NCBI GenBank assembly: GCA_934512155.1
Contig: CAKSWS010000007.1
Coordinates: 1 to 61,391 of the forward strand
DNA: 61,391 bases
Direction: 5' to 3'
Origin: an uncultured Eubacterium sp.
GTDB taxonomy: Bacteria > Bacillota > Clostridia > Oscillospirales > Acutalibacteraceae
Position 1 is the stretch's first letter. Every line of letters begins with the position of its first letter. The notes under the pieces were generated by a model, which searched no databases, was not told the DNA's origin, and worked only from the letters and a program-made list of their open reading frames with translations. Below are positions 35,126 through 42,297 of this stretch, one piece after another. Both the position numbers and the translations under genes were made by a program.

Positions 35126-36202
35126 ATGCAAATGACTTTCCGTTGGTTCGGAAAAGAACTTGATACTATATCTTTTGAACAAATAAAGCAAATTCCTAAT
35201 GTGGTGGGTGTTGTGCCTGCTTTACATGATTTGCCGGCAGGCGAGCCGTGGACTATGGAACGAGTTCAGGCTATGTATGATGAAATTACTGCAGCCGGTC
35301 TTTCAATGGAATGTATTGAAAGCGTTAATGTTCATGAAGATATTAAAATAGGTTTACCTACAAGGGATAAGTATATTGAAAATTATAAAACTTCAATACG
35401 CAACCTTGCAAAAGTTGGCGTTAAATGCATTTGTTACAACTTTATGCCTGTTTTTGACTGGACCAGAACAGACCTTTATATGCCTCTTTCGGACGGTTCA
35501 ACTTGCCTTTGCTATGACGGCAAACAAGTTGAGGGCAAATCACCGGAAGATATGTTTAAAGAAATAGACGATAATTCAAACGGCTATGCAATGCCAGGTT
35601 GGGAAACCGAAAGAATGGGCGAAATTAAGGAATTATTTGTTAAATACAAAGATGTTACTGCGGATGACCTTTGGAACAATTTAAAATATTTTCTTGATGC
35701 GATCATGCCTGTTTGTGAGGAATGCGATGTTAAAATGGCAATTCATCCGGATGATCCGCCTTGGGGAATTTTTGGATTGCCAAGAATTATTACGGGTAAA
35801 GAAGCACTTCAAAAACTTCTTACAATGGTTCCCAGCAAATATAACGGCGTAACGCTTTGTACCGGTTCTTTGGGTGCAAGTCCTAAAAATGATATTGTTG
35901 ATATTATTAAAGACCCTATTATCAGTAAAAGAATTTATTTTGCTCATTTGCGCAATGTTTCTATTAATGATCAATGGTTTAACGAAACAGCTCACGAAAG
36001 CAACAAAGGCTCTCTTGATATGTATGAAATTGTTAAGGCATTGCAAGAGGTAGGATTTGACGGCTATATTCGCCCTGACCATGGACGAATGATTTGGGGT
36101 GAAGTTGCCAGACCCGGTTACGGTTTGTATGACCGTGCCCTTGGCGTTTGCTACCTTAATGGCTTATGGGAAGCAGTTGAAAAAAGCAGGAGGAATAAAT
36201 AA
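35126..36202 (+). CDS. uxuA: Mannonate dehydratase
   Basis: A 358-residue TIM-barrel enzyme that dehydrates D-mannonate to 2-keto-3-deoxygluconate. It begins MTFRWFGKELDTISFEQIKQ and keeps the metal and catalytic motifs VKCICYNFMPVFDWTRTDL, MAIHPDDPPW, FAHLRNV and YIRPDHGRMIWGE of the UxuA family. A perfect AGGAGG ribosome site is present. Its TAA overlaps the ATG of uxuB, so these consecutive steps of glucuronate breakdown are coupled. Confidence 0.96.
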   Translation: MQMTFRWFGKELDTISFEQIKQIPNVVGVVPALHDLPAGEPWTMERVQAMYDEITAAGLSMECIESVNVHEDIKIGLPTRDKYIENYKTSIRNLAKVGVKCICYNFMPVFDWTRTDLYMPLSDGSTCLCYDGKQVEGKSPEDMFKEIDDNSNGYAMPGWETERMGEIKELFVKYKDVTADDLWNNLKYFLDAIMPVCEECDVKMAIHPDDPPWGIFGLPRIITGKEALQKLLTMVPSKYNGVTLCTGSLGASPKNDIVDIIKDPIISKRIYFAHLRNVSINDQWFNETAHESNKGSLDMYEIVKALQEVGFDGYIRPDHGRMIWGEVARPGYGLYDRALGVCYLNGLWEAVEKSRRNK

Positions 36203-37050
36203 TGAAACATGAAAATTTAAAAGGCAGAGTAGCGGTTGTTACAGGCGGTGGCGGAGTTCTTTGCGGCGCTTTTGCAAAAACTCTTGCAAATCAAGGCTGT
36301 AAAGTTGCCGTTCTTGACCTTAACGAACAGGCTGCACAAAAATGTGCAGATGAAATAAATGCGGCAGGCGGCACTGCGATTGCTGTAGGTTGTAATGTGC
36401 TTGAACTTGAATCTATGCAAAAAGCAAGAGATATTGTTGCTGAAAAATTAGGAACCTGCGACATTCTTTTAAACGGTGCAGGCGGTAATAATCCTAAAGG
36501 CACAACAACTAAAGATACCCTTGAAAAAATTGACCTTGTTCAAAAGGATGAAAATGTTAAAACATTTTTTGATCTTGACCCTAACGGAATTTCATTTGTA
36601 TTTAATCTTAATTTCTTAGGCACTCTTATTCCTACACAAGTTTTTGCTAAAGATATGGTTGAAAAAGAAAACAGCTGCATTGTTATGGTAACATCTATGA
36701 ACGCTTACCGTCCGTTAACAAGAATTCCTGCTTATTCGGCAGCAAAAGCCGCTGTTAAAAACTTTACGGAATGGATGGCTGTTCATTTTGCACCTATGGG
36801 AATTCGTGTTAATGCTATTGCACCGGGCTTTTTCTCAACAAAACAAAATGCAACGCTTCTTTGGAATGAAGACGGCACTCCTACCGAAAGAACAAATAAA
36901 ATTTTAAACGCCACACCTATGGAACGTTTTGGCGAACCGGAAGAGTTAGACGGCACGCTTCTTTTCCTTTGCGATGAAGAATACAGCGGATTTATTACAG
37001 GCGTCAGCATTCCTGTTGACGGTGGATTTAATGCATATTCAGGTGTGTAA
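36202..37050 (+). CDS. uxuB: D-mannonate oxidoreductase, SDR type
   Basis: A 282-residue short-chain dehydrogenase that interconverts fructuronate and mannonate. The dinucleotide loop is TGGGGVLCG near residue 15 and the catalytic set is S...YSAAKAAV near residue 178. The end TGVSIPVDGGFNAYSGV is typical. In Bacillus and Clostridia this SDR form replaces the unrelated E. coli UxuB. The pairing with uxuA is the main support for the substrate. A terminator follows. Confidence 0.9.
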   Translation: MKHENLKGRVAVVTGGGGVLCGAFAKTLANQGCKVAVLDLNEQAAQKCADEINAAGGTAIAVGCNVLELESMQKARDIVAEKLGTCDILLNGAGGNNPKGTTTKDTLEKIDLVQKDENVKTFFDLDPNGISFVFNLNFLGTLIPTQVFAKDMVEKENSCIVMVTSMNAYRPLTRIPAYSAAKAAVKNFTEWMAVHFAPMGIRVNAIAPGFFSTKQNATLLWNEDGTPTERTNKILNATPMERFGEPEELDGTLLFLCDEEYSGFITGVSIPVDGGFNAYSGV

Positions 37051-37072
37051 TTTGTATATAAAGGCATAATTT

Positions 37073-37099
37073 AAGACCGCACATTTTGTGCGGTCTTTT
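37073..37099 (+). terminator. Intrinsic terminator after uxuB
   Basis: A perfect 10-bp stem AAGACCGCAC/GTGCGGTCTT is followed by a T run. It separates uxuAB from the minus-strand MATE remnant. Confidence 0.9.
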
Positions 37100-37107
37100 T
37101 TTGCTTT

Positions 37108-37493
37108 TTACTGCTTGTTAAGCTTTTTTTGACTTGCTGATATGGAAATAACGGCAAATATTGCAGTCATAGCCTCGGTAATCGGCATTGAAAGCCAAAT
37201 TGAGCTTGGGTTAAAAATAACAGGCAGAATATTAATTAAAATTCCGATTGCTTTTATATTTTTTTCGACGGCAAACAAAACAGAAGCGCCTATTTCGGCA
37301 AGCAAACCAAAGCTGTAAATTATATTCCAAAACGGTGCAATAATTCCCATTGCCGCCGAACCGTCAGGTCCGTGGTACTGTCCAACCATGGCAGTATCCA
37401 CAAGTCCGTAAATGCTTGTAATAAGTGTGCTTCCAAAAGCAGAAGCAAGAATTTTAAATAAATTTTGCTTATTTTATCACTTAATAAATCCAT
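37108..37493 (-). pseudogene. Collapsed MATE-family efflux transporter
   Basis: The remnant joins the first 60 or so residues of a MATE transporter (FGSTLITSIYGLVDTAMVGQ, then GIIAPFWNIIYSFGLL) to a C-terminal end (NPSSIWLSMPITEAMTAIFAVI). About 300 residues of the middle are missing. The N-terminus, from the ATG at 37491-37493, is also out of frame by one base near 37451-37460. Intact MATE proteins have about 450 residues and 12 helices, so this is not functional. It keeps an AGGTG ribosome site and sits directly behind an attenuator-like leader. Confidence 0.85.
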
Positions 37494-37501
37494 AAACACC
37501 T

Positions 37502-37553
37502 AAAAAAAGCCGGATAAGGAAACAGGCATCTCAACCTGCCACCTTATCCGGCT
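37502..37553 (-). terminator. Strong terminator/attenuator ahead of MATE remnant
   Basis: On the minus strand a 12-bp perfect stem AGCCGGATAAGG/CCTTATCCGGCT encloses a 3x3 internal loop and an inner CAGG/CCTG stem. It is followed by seven T and then at once the AGGTG ribosome site of the MATE remnant. Confidence 0.85.
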
Positions 37554-37590
37554 TATTGTTTCTTATGAACAACTTACCATTCGAGTGAGC
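37505..37590 (-). ncRNA. Candidate structured leader RNA of MATE gene
   Basis: A promoter TTGACT-N17-TACACT lies upstream and a strong terminator at the end, with no open frame between, giving a transcript of about 86 bases. Besides the terminator there is a small TTGTT/AACAA hairpin (about 37553-37572) and an unpaired 5' stretch GTGATGCTCACTCGAATGG. The layout is that of a riboswitch or attenuator that controls a transporter. I do not recognise the class. A stand-alone small RNA is the alternative. Confidence 0.45.
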
Positions 37591-37596
37591 ATCACA

Positions 37597-37625
37597 AGTG
37601 TATTATATATGATTTTTTAAGTCAA
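37597..37625 (-). promoter_or_regulatory. Promoter of the MATE leader RNA
   Basis: On the minus strand TTGACT (37620-37625), 17 bases, TACACT (37597-37602). It begins 13 bases after the end of the LOG-family gene. Confidence 0.5.
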
Positions 37626-37638
37626 GGTTTAAATAGAG

Positions 37639-38235
37639 TTAATTGTTTGCCCTTTTGCTGAAGTTATATCTTATTTTTTCAGTGTTTGCAGTTTCGCCTT
37701 TGTAAGATTTAATGTATTCCAGCATTGGCTCTATTTCATTGAAAACTTTAATCAGTTCTAATGATTCTTTCATTAAAAAGTTTTCTTTAACAGTTGTTTC
37801 AAGCATATTAACCATGTCGTCATAATAACCGAATGCGTTAAATATAACAATGGCCTTGTTATGTCTTCCGAGTTGTTTTAATGTGTAAACTTCAAAAAAT
37901 TCTTCAAATGTGCCGATTCCGCCGGGAGCAATAATAAAGGCGTCGGCATGGTTCTCCATAAAAGTTTTTCTTTCAGCCATGGTTTCTGTGTGTTTAAATT
38001 CAGTGCATTCAGTGTAAAGAATGTTGTACTCTTTCATAAAGCGGGGGGCAACGCCTAATATATATCCGCCGTTGTTATGCTCGCCTCTTGCTGAAGCACC
38101 CATAACTCCGGTACTGCCTCCGCCGAAAACAAGTCCCAAATTTTCTTTTGCCATTTTTGCACCTAAATCATATGCTGCATCAATATATTTCTTTTCAATA
38201 TCGTTGCTTGAGGCACCGAAAACACAAATATTCAT
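37639..38235 (-). CDS. LOG-family Rossmann-fold protein (TIGR00730 type)
   Basis: A 198-residue protein with the two LOG signatures: GGGSTGVMGA near residue 38 and PGGIGTFEEFFE near 104. Members are nucleoside 5'-monophosphate phosphoribohydrolases (cytokinin-activating in plants and actinobacteria) or related nucleotide-binding proteins; the bacterial role is mostly unknown. It is transcribed against the flanking uronate genes and has no clear functional link to them. The 170 bases upstream are AT-rich and hold the divergent uxaC promoter. Confidence 0.88.
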   Translation of the reverse strand: MNICVFGASSNDIEKKYIDAAYDLGAKMAKENLGLVFGGGSTGVMGASARGEHNNGGYILGVAPRFMKEYNILYTECTEFKHTETMAERKTFMENHADAFIIAPGGIGTFEEFFEVYTLKQLGRHNKAIVIFNAFGYYDDMVNMLETTVKENFLMKESLELIKVFNEIEPMLEYIKSYKGETANTEKIRYNFSKRANN

Positions 38236-38346
38236 AATATAAACACCTTTCTTAAAGGAAAATTAATTCATTTTCATAAATACAGTCATAATTATAACAA
38301 TTTGCCGTTAAATGTTCAATAAAAAATAAATAATAAAAAAATAAAG

Positions 38347-38386
38347 TTGAAATACAAAAAGCAGGGGTATATAATAATCATGATTA
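38347..38386 (+). promoter_or_regulatory. uxaC promoter with palindrome at start site
   Basis: TTGAAA (38347-38352), 17 bases, perfect TATAAT (38370-38375). A perfect 12-base palindrome TAATCATGATTA (38375-38386) covers the predicted transcription start and could be a repressor site. A second TATAAT-like sequence follows. Confidence 0.6.
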
Positions 38387-38416
38387 ATATATAATGTAAT
38401 TAATATGGAGGCAAAT

Positions 38417-39817
38417 ATGAAACCGTTTATGGATAAGGATTTTTTGCTTGATACTCCTATGGCAAAACATCTTTTTCACGATTATTGTGAAAATATGTCG
38501 ATTTGCGATTATCACTGTCATTTAAGTCCAAAGGAAATTTATGAAAATAAACAGCCAAACGATATTGCGGAACTTTGGCTGAAAGGTGATCATTATAAGT
38601 GGCGTGCAATGCGCTCTTGCGGCGTTGATGAGGAATATTGCACAGGCAACAAAACAGGCAAAGAAAAATTTGAAAAATTTGCTTATGCACTTCAGTATGC
38701 CGTTGGTAATCCTCTTTATCATTGGGCACATATTGAGCTTCAGCGGTATTTTAACATTGATACTCCGCTTTGTGCCAAAACTGCCGATGAAATTTACGAA
38801 CGTGCAAATAATGAAATTGCAAACGGCGATTTTCGCCCTCAAAGTCTTATTACAAATTCAAATGTAAAAGTTGTTTGTACTACAGATGATCCTATTGATG
38901 ATTTAAAATATCATAAATTGTTAAAAGAGGTTAAGGGTTTTGATTGCAAGGTGCTTCCTTCTTTCAGACCGGATAAAGCGCTTAATATTAATTTGCCTGG
39001 TTTTGCACAATATATTAAAGAATTGGCAAATGCGGCAGGTGTTGAAATTAATTCTTATAAGGATGTTATAACAGCACTGCTTTTAAGAACCGATTATTTT
39101 GATTCTGTTGGATGCAAGGTTTCAGATCAAGCGTTTAATTATGTTCCGTTTAAGCAAGAATCCGATGATAAAATAGATGAGATTTTTAAAAAAGCAATGA
39201 AAGGTGAATCTGTAACAGAGGAAGAGGCAGATGTATATAAAACACCTGTTTTACTTGCTTTAGGTGAAAAATACAGCAGCCTTGGATGGACAATGGAAGT
39301 GCATATAGGGGCAATGCGTAACAATAATACTGCAATGTTTAATAAGTTGGGTCCGGATACCGGATTTGATTCTGTGGGAGATTGCAGCGTTGCTTATAAT
39401 TTAAGCAGATTTCTTGACGCTCTTAATGTAAACGGTAAATTGCCGAAAACGATTTTGTTTAATCTCAATAATAAAGATAACATTGTTCTTGCCACAATGC
39501 TGGGTAATTTCCAAAGCAGCGAGGCAGAATCAAAACTTCAATTCGGACCGGCATGGTGGTTTCTTGATACTATGGATGGTATGACAGACCAAATGAAGTT
39601 TTTAGGTAATTTGGGTATTTTAGGCAAATTTGTCGGTATGGAAACAGATTCACGCTCATTTACTTCTTACGGCCGCCACGAATATTTCAGAAGAATTATG
39701 TGTGCGCTTATAGGTCATTGGGTTGAAGACGGTTGGTATGCACCGGATGAAGAAATGCTTAAAGAAATTGTTCAAGGTATTTCTTATAATAATGCAATGA
39801 ATTATTTTAAATTTTAA
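38417..39817 (+). CDS. uxaC: Glucuronate isomerase
   Basis: A 466-residue amidohydrolase-fold isomerase turning D-glucuronate into D-fructuronate (and galacturonate into tagaturonate). Typical stretches are ICDYHCHLSPKEIYENK near residue 29, CTTDDPIDDLKYH near 157, MEVHIGAMRNNNT near 295 and TDSRSFTSYGRHEYFRR near 417. The ATG at 38417 is chosen because the GGAGG ribosome site lies between it and an in-frame ATG four codons upstream. It is the entry step of the local uronate route and has its own promoter. Confidence 0.95.
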   Translation: MKPFMDKDFLLDTPMAKHLFHDYCENMSICDYHCHLSPKEIYENKQPNDIAELWLKGDHYKWRAMRSCGVDEEYCTGNKTGKEKFEKFAYALQYAVGNPLYHWAHIELQRYFNIDTPLCAKTADEIYERANNEIANGDFRPQSLITNSNVKVVCTTDDPIDDLKYHKLLKEVKGFDCKVLPSFRPDKALNINLPGFAQYIKELANAAGVEINSYKDVITALLLRTDYFDSVGCKVSDQAFNYVPFKQESDDKIDEIFKKAMKGESVTEEEADVYKTPVLLALGEKYSSLGWTMEVHIGAMRNNNTAMFNKLGPDTGFDSVGDCSVAYNLSRFLDALNVNGKLPKTILFNLNNKDNIVLATMLGNFQSSEAESKLQFGPAWWFLDTMDGMTDQMKFLGNLGILGKFVGMETDSRSFTSYGRHEYFRRIMCALIGHWVEDGWYAPDEEMLKEIVQGISYNNAMNYFKF

Positions 39818-39829
39818 TTAAATTTTTGT

Positions 39830-39859
39830 TTGACTGCGACAAAAAATACAAATTATAAT
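39830..39859 (+). promoter_or_regulatory. Promoter of kdgK-eda
   Basis: TTGACT (39830-39835), 18 bases, perfect TATAAT (39854-39859), 33 bases before the kdgK start. Confidence 0.6.
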
Positions 39860-39892
39860 TAATTTGCAGTTGGGAAGGTTATGTAATTTATT

Positions 39893-40990
39893 ATGAATCT
39901 TAATTTAAGACCAAAAGAAGAATGTGCGTTTGATGAAATATCATTAGGCGAAATTATGCTTAGATTGGACCCGGGCGAGGGAAGAATTAAAACTGCTCGC
40001 TCTTTCCGTGCTTGGGAAGGCGGCGGAGAATATAATGTTGCAAGGGGACTTCGCCGTTGTTTTAAACTTAAAACAGGCGTTGTAACTGCATTTGCAGAAA
40101 ATGAGGTTGGCTATTTGCTTGAGGATTTAATTCTTCAGGGCGGCGTTGATACATCTCTTATTAAATGGGTTAAGTATGACGGCATAGGCAGAACAACAAG
40201 AAACGGTATTAATTTCACTGAAAGAGGATTTGGAATCAGGGGTGCTGTAGGTACTTCAGACAGAGGAAACACTGCAATCAGTCAGTTGAAACCGGGTGAT
40301 GTTGATTGGGATTATATTTTTGGCACATTAGGTGTTCGTTGGCTTCATACAGGTGGAATTTATGCTGCTCTTTCCGAAAACTCCGCACAGGTTGTTATTG
40401 AAGCGGTAAAAGCTGCTAAAAAATACGGCACAATAGTTTCCTATGACCTTAATTACCGCCCATCTCTTTGGAACGACATTGGCGGTCAGGCAAAGGCACA
40501 GGAAGTTAATAAGGAACTTGCAAAATATGTTGATGTTATGATTGGAAATGAGGAAGATTTTACTGCTTGTCTTGGTTTTGAGGTTGAAGGCAATGATGCC
40601 GAGCTTAAAGAGCTTAATATGGATGGCTATGTAAAAATGCTTGGTGAAGTTTGCAAGGCTTATCCTAACTTTAAAGTAATTGCAACAACTTTAAGAACTG
40701 TAAAAACAGCAACAGTAAATGATTGGAAAGCAATTTGTTATGCAGACGGCAAGGTTTATAATTCAATTGAATTCCCGGGTCTTGAAATTTTAGACCGTGT
40801 AGGAGGCGGCGACAGCTTTGCCTCAGGCTTAATTTACGGCCTTATGACTTATGAAGATGCTCAAAAGGCAGTTAATTACGGCGTTGTTCACGGTGCGTTG
40901 GCAATGACAACTCCCGGCGATACTTCAATGGCTTCACTTAAAGAGGTTGAAGCAAAGGTTAACGGTGCATCTGCCCGTGTTCAAAGATAA
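39893..40990 (+). CDS. kdgK: 2-keto-3-deoxygluconate kinase (PfkB family)
   Basis: A 365-residue sugar kinase. The PfkB signatures are AWEGGGEYNVARGL near residue 42 and the C-terminal DRVGGGDSFASGL near 302, with the catalytic Asp in GGGDSF. It phosphorylates KDG to KDPG. The substrate is inferred from its place between uxaC and eda. The ribosome site is poor: AAGG lies 15 bases before the ATG, with a start-stop pair ATGTAA in between. eda follows after 21 bases. Confidence 0.92.
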   Translation: MNLNLRPKEECAFDEISLGEIMLRLDPGEGRIKTARSFRAWEGGGEYNVARGLRRCFKLKTGVVTAFAENEVGYLLEDLILQGGVDTSLIKWVKYDGIGRTTRNGINFTERGFGIRGAVGTSDRGNTAISQLKPGDVDWDYIFGTLGVRWLHTGGIYAALSENSAQVVIEAVKAAKKYGTIVSYDLNYRPSLWNDIGGQAKAQEVNKELAKYVDVMIGNEEDFTACLGFEVEGNDAELKELNMDGYVKMLGEVCKAYPNFKVIATTLRTVKTATVNDWKAICYADGKVYNSIEFPGLEILDRVGGGDSFASGLIYGLMTYEDAQKAVNYGVVHGALAMTTPGDTSMASLKEVEAKVNGASARVQR

Positions 40991-41011
40991 TTTTAAATAG
41001 GAGAAAATGTT

Positions 41012-41668
41012 ATGGCAAATAAAATTGAAACTTTAGCAAAAATTCAAGAGGTAGGTATTGTTGCCGTTGTTCGTGCAACTTCTATCGAACAGGCAGAAAA
41101 AATTACAGATGCTTGTATTGCAGGCGGTGTTGCCGCTATTGAACTTACTTTTACGGTTCCTCATGCAGATAAATTAATTGAAGCAATGAAAGCAAAATAT
41201 AACAGCGGTGAAATTATTATCGGTGCAGGCACGGTTATGGATGCAGCAACAGCACGTATTGCAATTCTTGCAGGTGCCGAATATATTGTATCACCTTATT
41301 TTGACCCTGAAACCGTTAAAACCTGTAATCGTTATGGAATTCCTTCAATGCCGGGCATTTATACTCCAACCGAGGCTGTGCATGCAATGGAATGCGGTGC
41401 AGATGTTTTAAAGGTATTTCCGGGTGATATTGCAGGTCCTGCGTTTATTAAAGATATTCACGGTCCTATTCCAAATGCCGTAATGATGCCTTCAGGAGGC
41501 GTAGATGTTAACAATGTTAAAGATTGGATCAAGGCAGGTGCAATTGCTTGCGGTGCCGGCTCATCACTTATTGCAGGTGCTAAAACAGGCGATTATGACA
41601 AAATTACCGAAACAGGTAAGCTTTTTGTTCAGCGTATTAAAGAAGCACGTGCAGAAATGGCAAAATGA
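41012..41668 (+). CDS. eda: KDPG/KHG aldolase
   Basis: A 218-residue class I aldolase that splits KDPG into pyruvate and glyceraldehyde-3-phosphate. The Schiff-base lysine is in VLKVFPGD near residue 134, with Glu in AIELTFTVP near 43 and GAGTVMDA near 71. It completes the glucuronate route (uxaC, uxuB, uxuA, kdgK, eda), all of which are in this window. It is co-transcribed with kdgK and ends at a strong terminator. Confidence 0.95.
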   Translation: MANKIETLAKIQEVGIVAVVRATSIEQAEKITDACIAGGVAAIELTFTVPHADKLIEAMKAKYNSGEIIIGAGTVMDAATARIAILAGAEYIVSPYFDPETVKTCNRYGIPSMPGIYTPTEAVHAMECGADVLKVFPGDIAGPAFIKDIHGPIPNAVMMPSGGVDVNNVKDWIKAGAIACGAGSSLIAGAKTGDYDKITETGKLFVQRIKEARAEMAK

Positions 41669-41681
41669 TTTTTTATAAAGC

Positions 41682-41713
41682 AAAAGAGCAGTTCAAAATG
41701 AACTGCTCTTTTT
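41682..41713. terminator. Bidirectional intrinsic terminator
   Basis: A perfect stem AAAAGAGCAGTTC/GAACTGCTCTTTT with a 5-base loop ends both eda and the convergent yfbR-like gene. Confidence 0.92.
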
Positions 41714-42297
41714 TATTTTGTGTGTTCGTCTAAGGTTAGGTAATAAGCGTTTAAAAAGTTTTCTTTAAAATAAATTACTTCATCAAGTTTTATTTCATCA
41801 ATTTTTTTCTTTTGTGATTCAAGTGCCTTTTCAAATTCTTTGTTACCCATTCTTGTTTCTTCAATGCATTTGATTAACGCATCAATTTTATCTGCCGCTT
41901 TTACAAGTTGCCAAAGCTCCGCATCCTGTTCTGTTTTTTCAAAAAATGGTTTGTATTCATCTTGAAATTCATCAGGCAGCATGGCAAGCAGCCTTTCACC
42001 TGCAATATGCTCAATATTTTTGTAAACGTTTTTAATATCGTCGTTGTAATATTTAACAGGTGTAGGCATATCGCCTGTAATAACCTCTGTTGTGTCATGG
42101 TAAATTGCCAGCAAGGCAGCACGTTCGGCATTATAATTTTTTCCGAATTTTTTATTGCCTATAATAGCAAGTCCGTGGGCAATAATTGCTACATTGTGGC
42201 TGTGTTCTGCAATATTTTCCTTGTTTGAATTATTCATCAATGCCCAACGGTCAATGAATTTCATTCTGTTAACCATTGCAAAAAAATTACTGTTCAT
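41713..42297 (-). CDS. HD-domain 5'-deoxynucleotidase (YfbR-like)
   Basis: A 194-residue HD-superfamily phosphohydrolase. The metal residues are seen in ENIAEHSHNVAIIAH (His), AIYHDTTEVITGD (His-Asp) and KAADKIDALIK (Asp), as in YfbR, which removes phosphate from deoxynucleoside monophosphates. The second ATG (42297) is preferred because AAAGG is nine bases upstream. The first ATG is only three bases from it. The gene overlaps the end of aspS by 11 bases. Confidence 0.88.
   Translation of the reverse strand: MNSNFFAMVNRMKFIDRWALMNNSNKENIAEHSHNVAIIAHGLAIIGNKKFGKNYNAERAALLAIYHDTTEVITGDMPTPVKYYNDDIKNVYKNIEHIAGERLLAMLPDEFQDEYKPFFEKTEQDAELWQLVKAADKIDALIKCIEETRMGNKEFEKALESQKKKIDEIKLDEVIYFKENFLNAYYLTLDEHTK

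Noticed and set aside
37108..37401. A 97-residue intact membrane protein
   Set aside because: Both ends match opposite termini of MATE transporters and the N-terminal part continues in another frame, so it is a deleted remnant.
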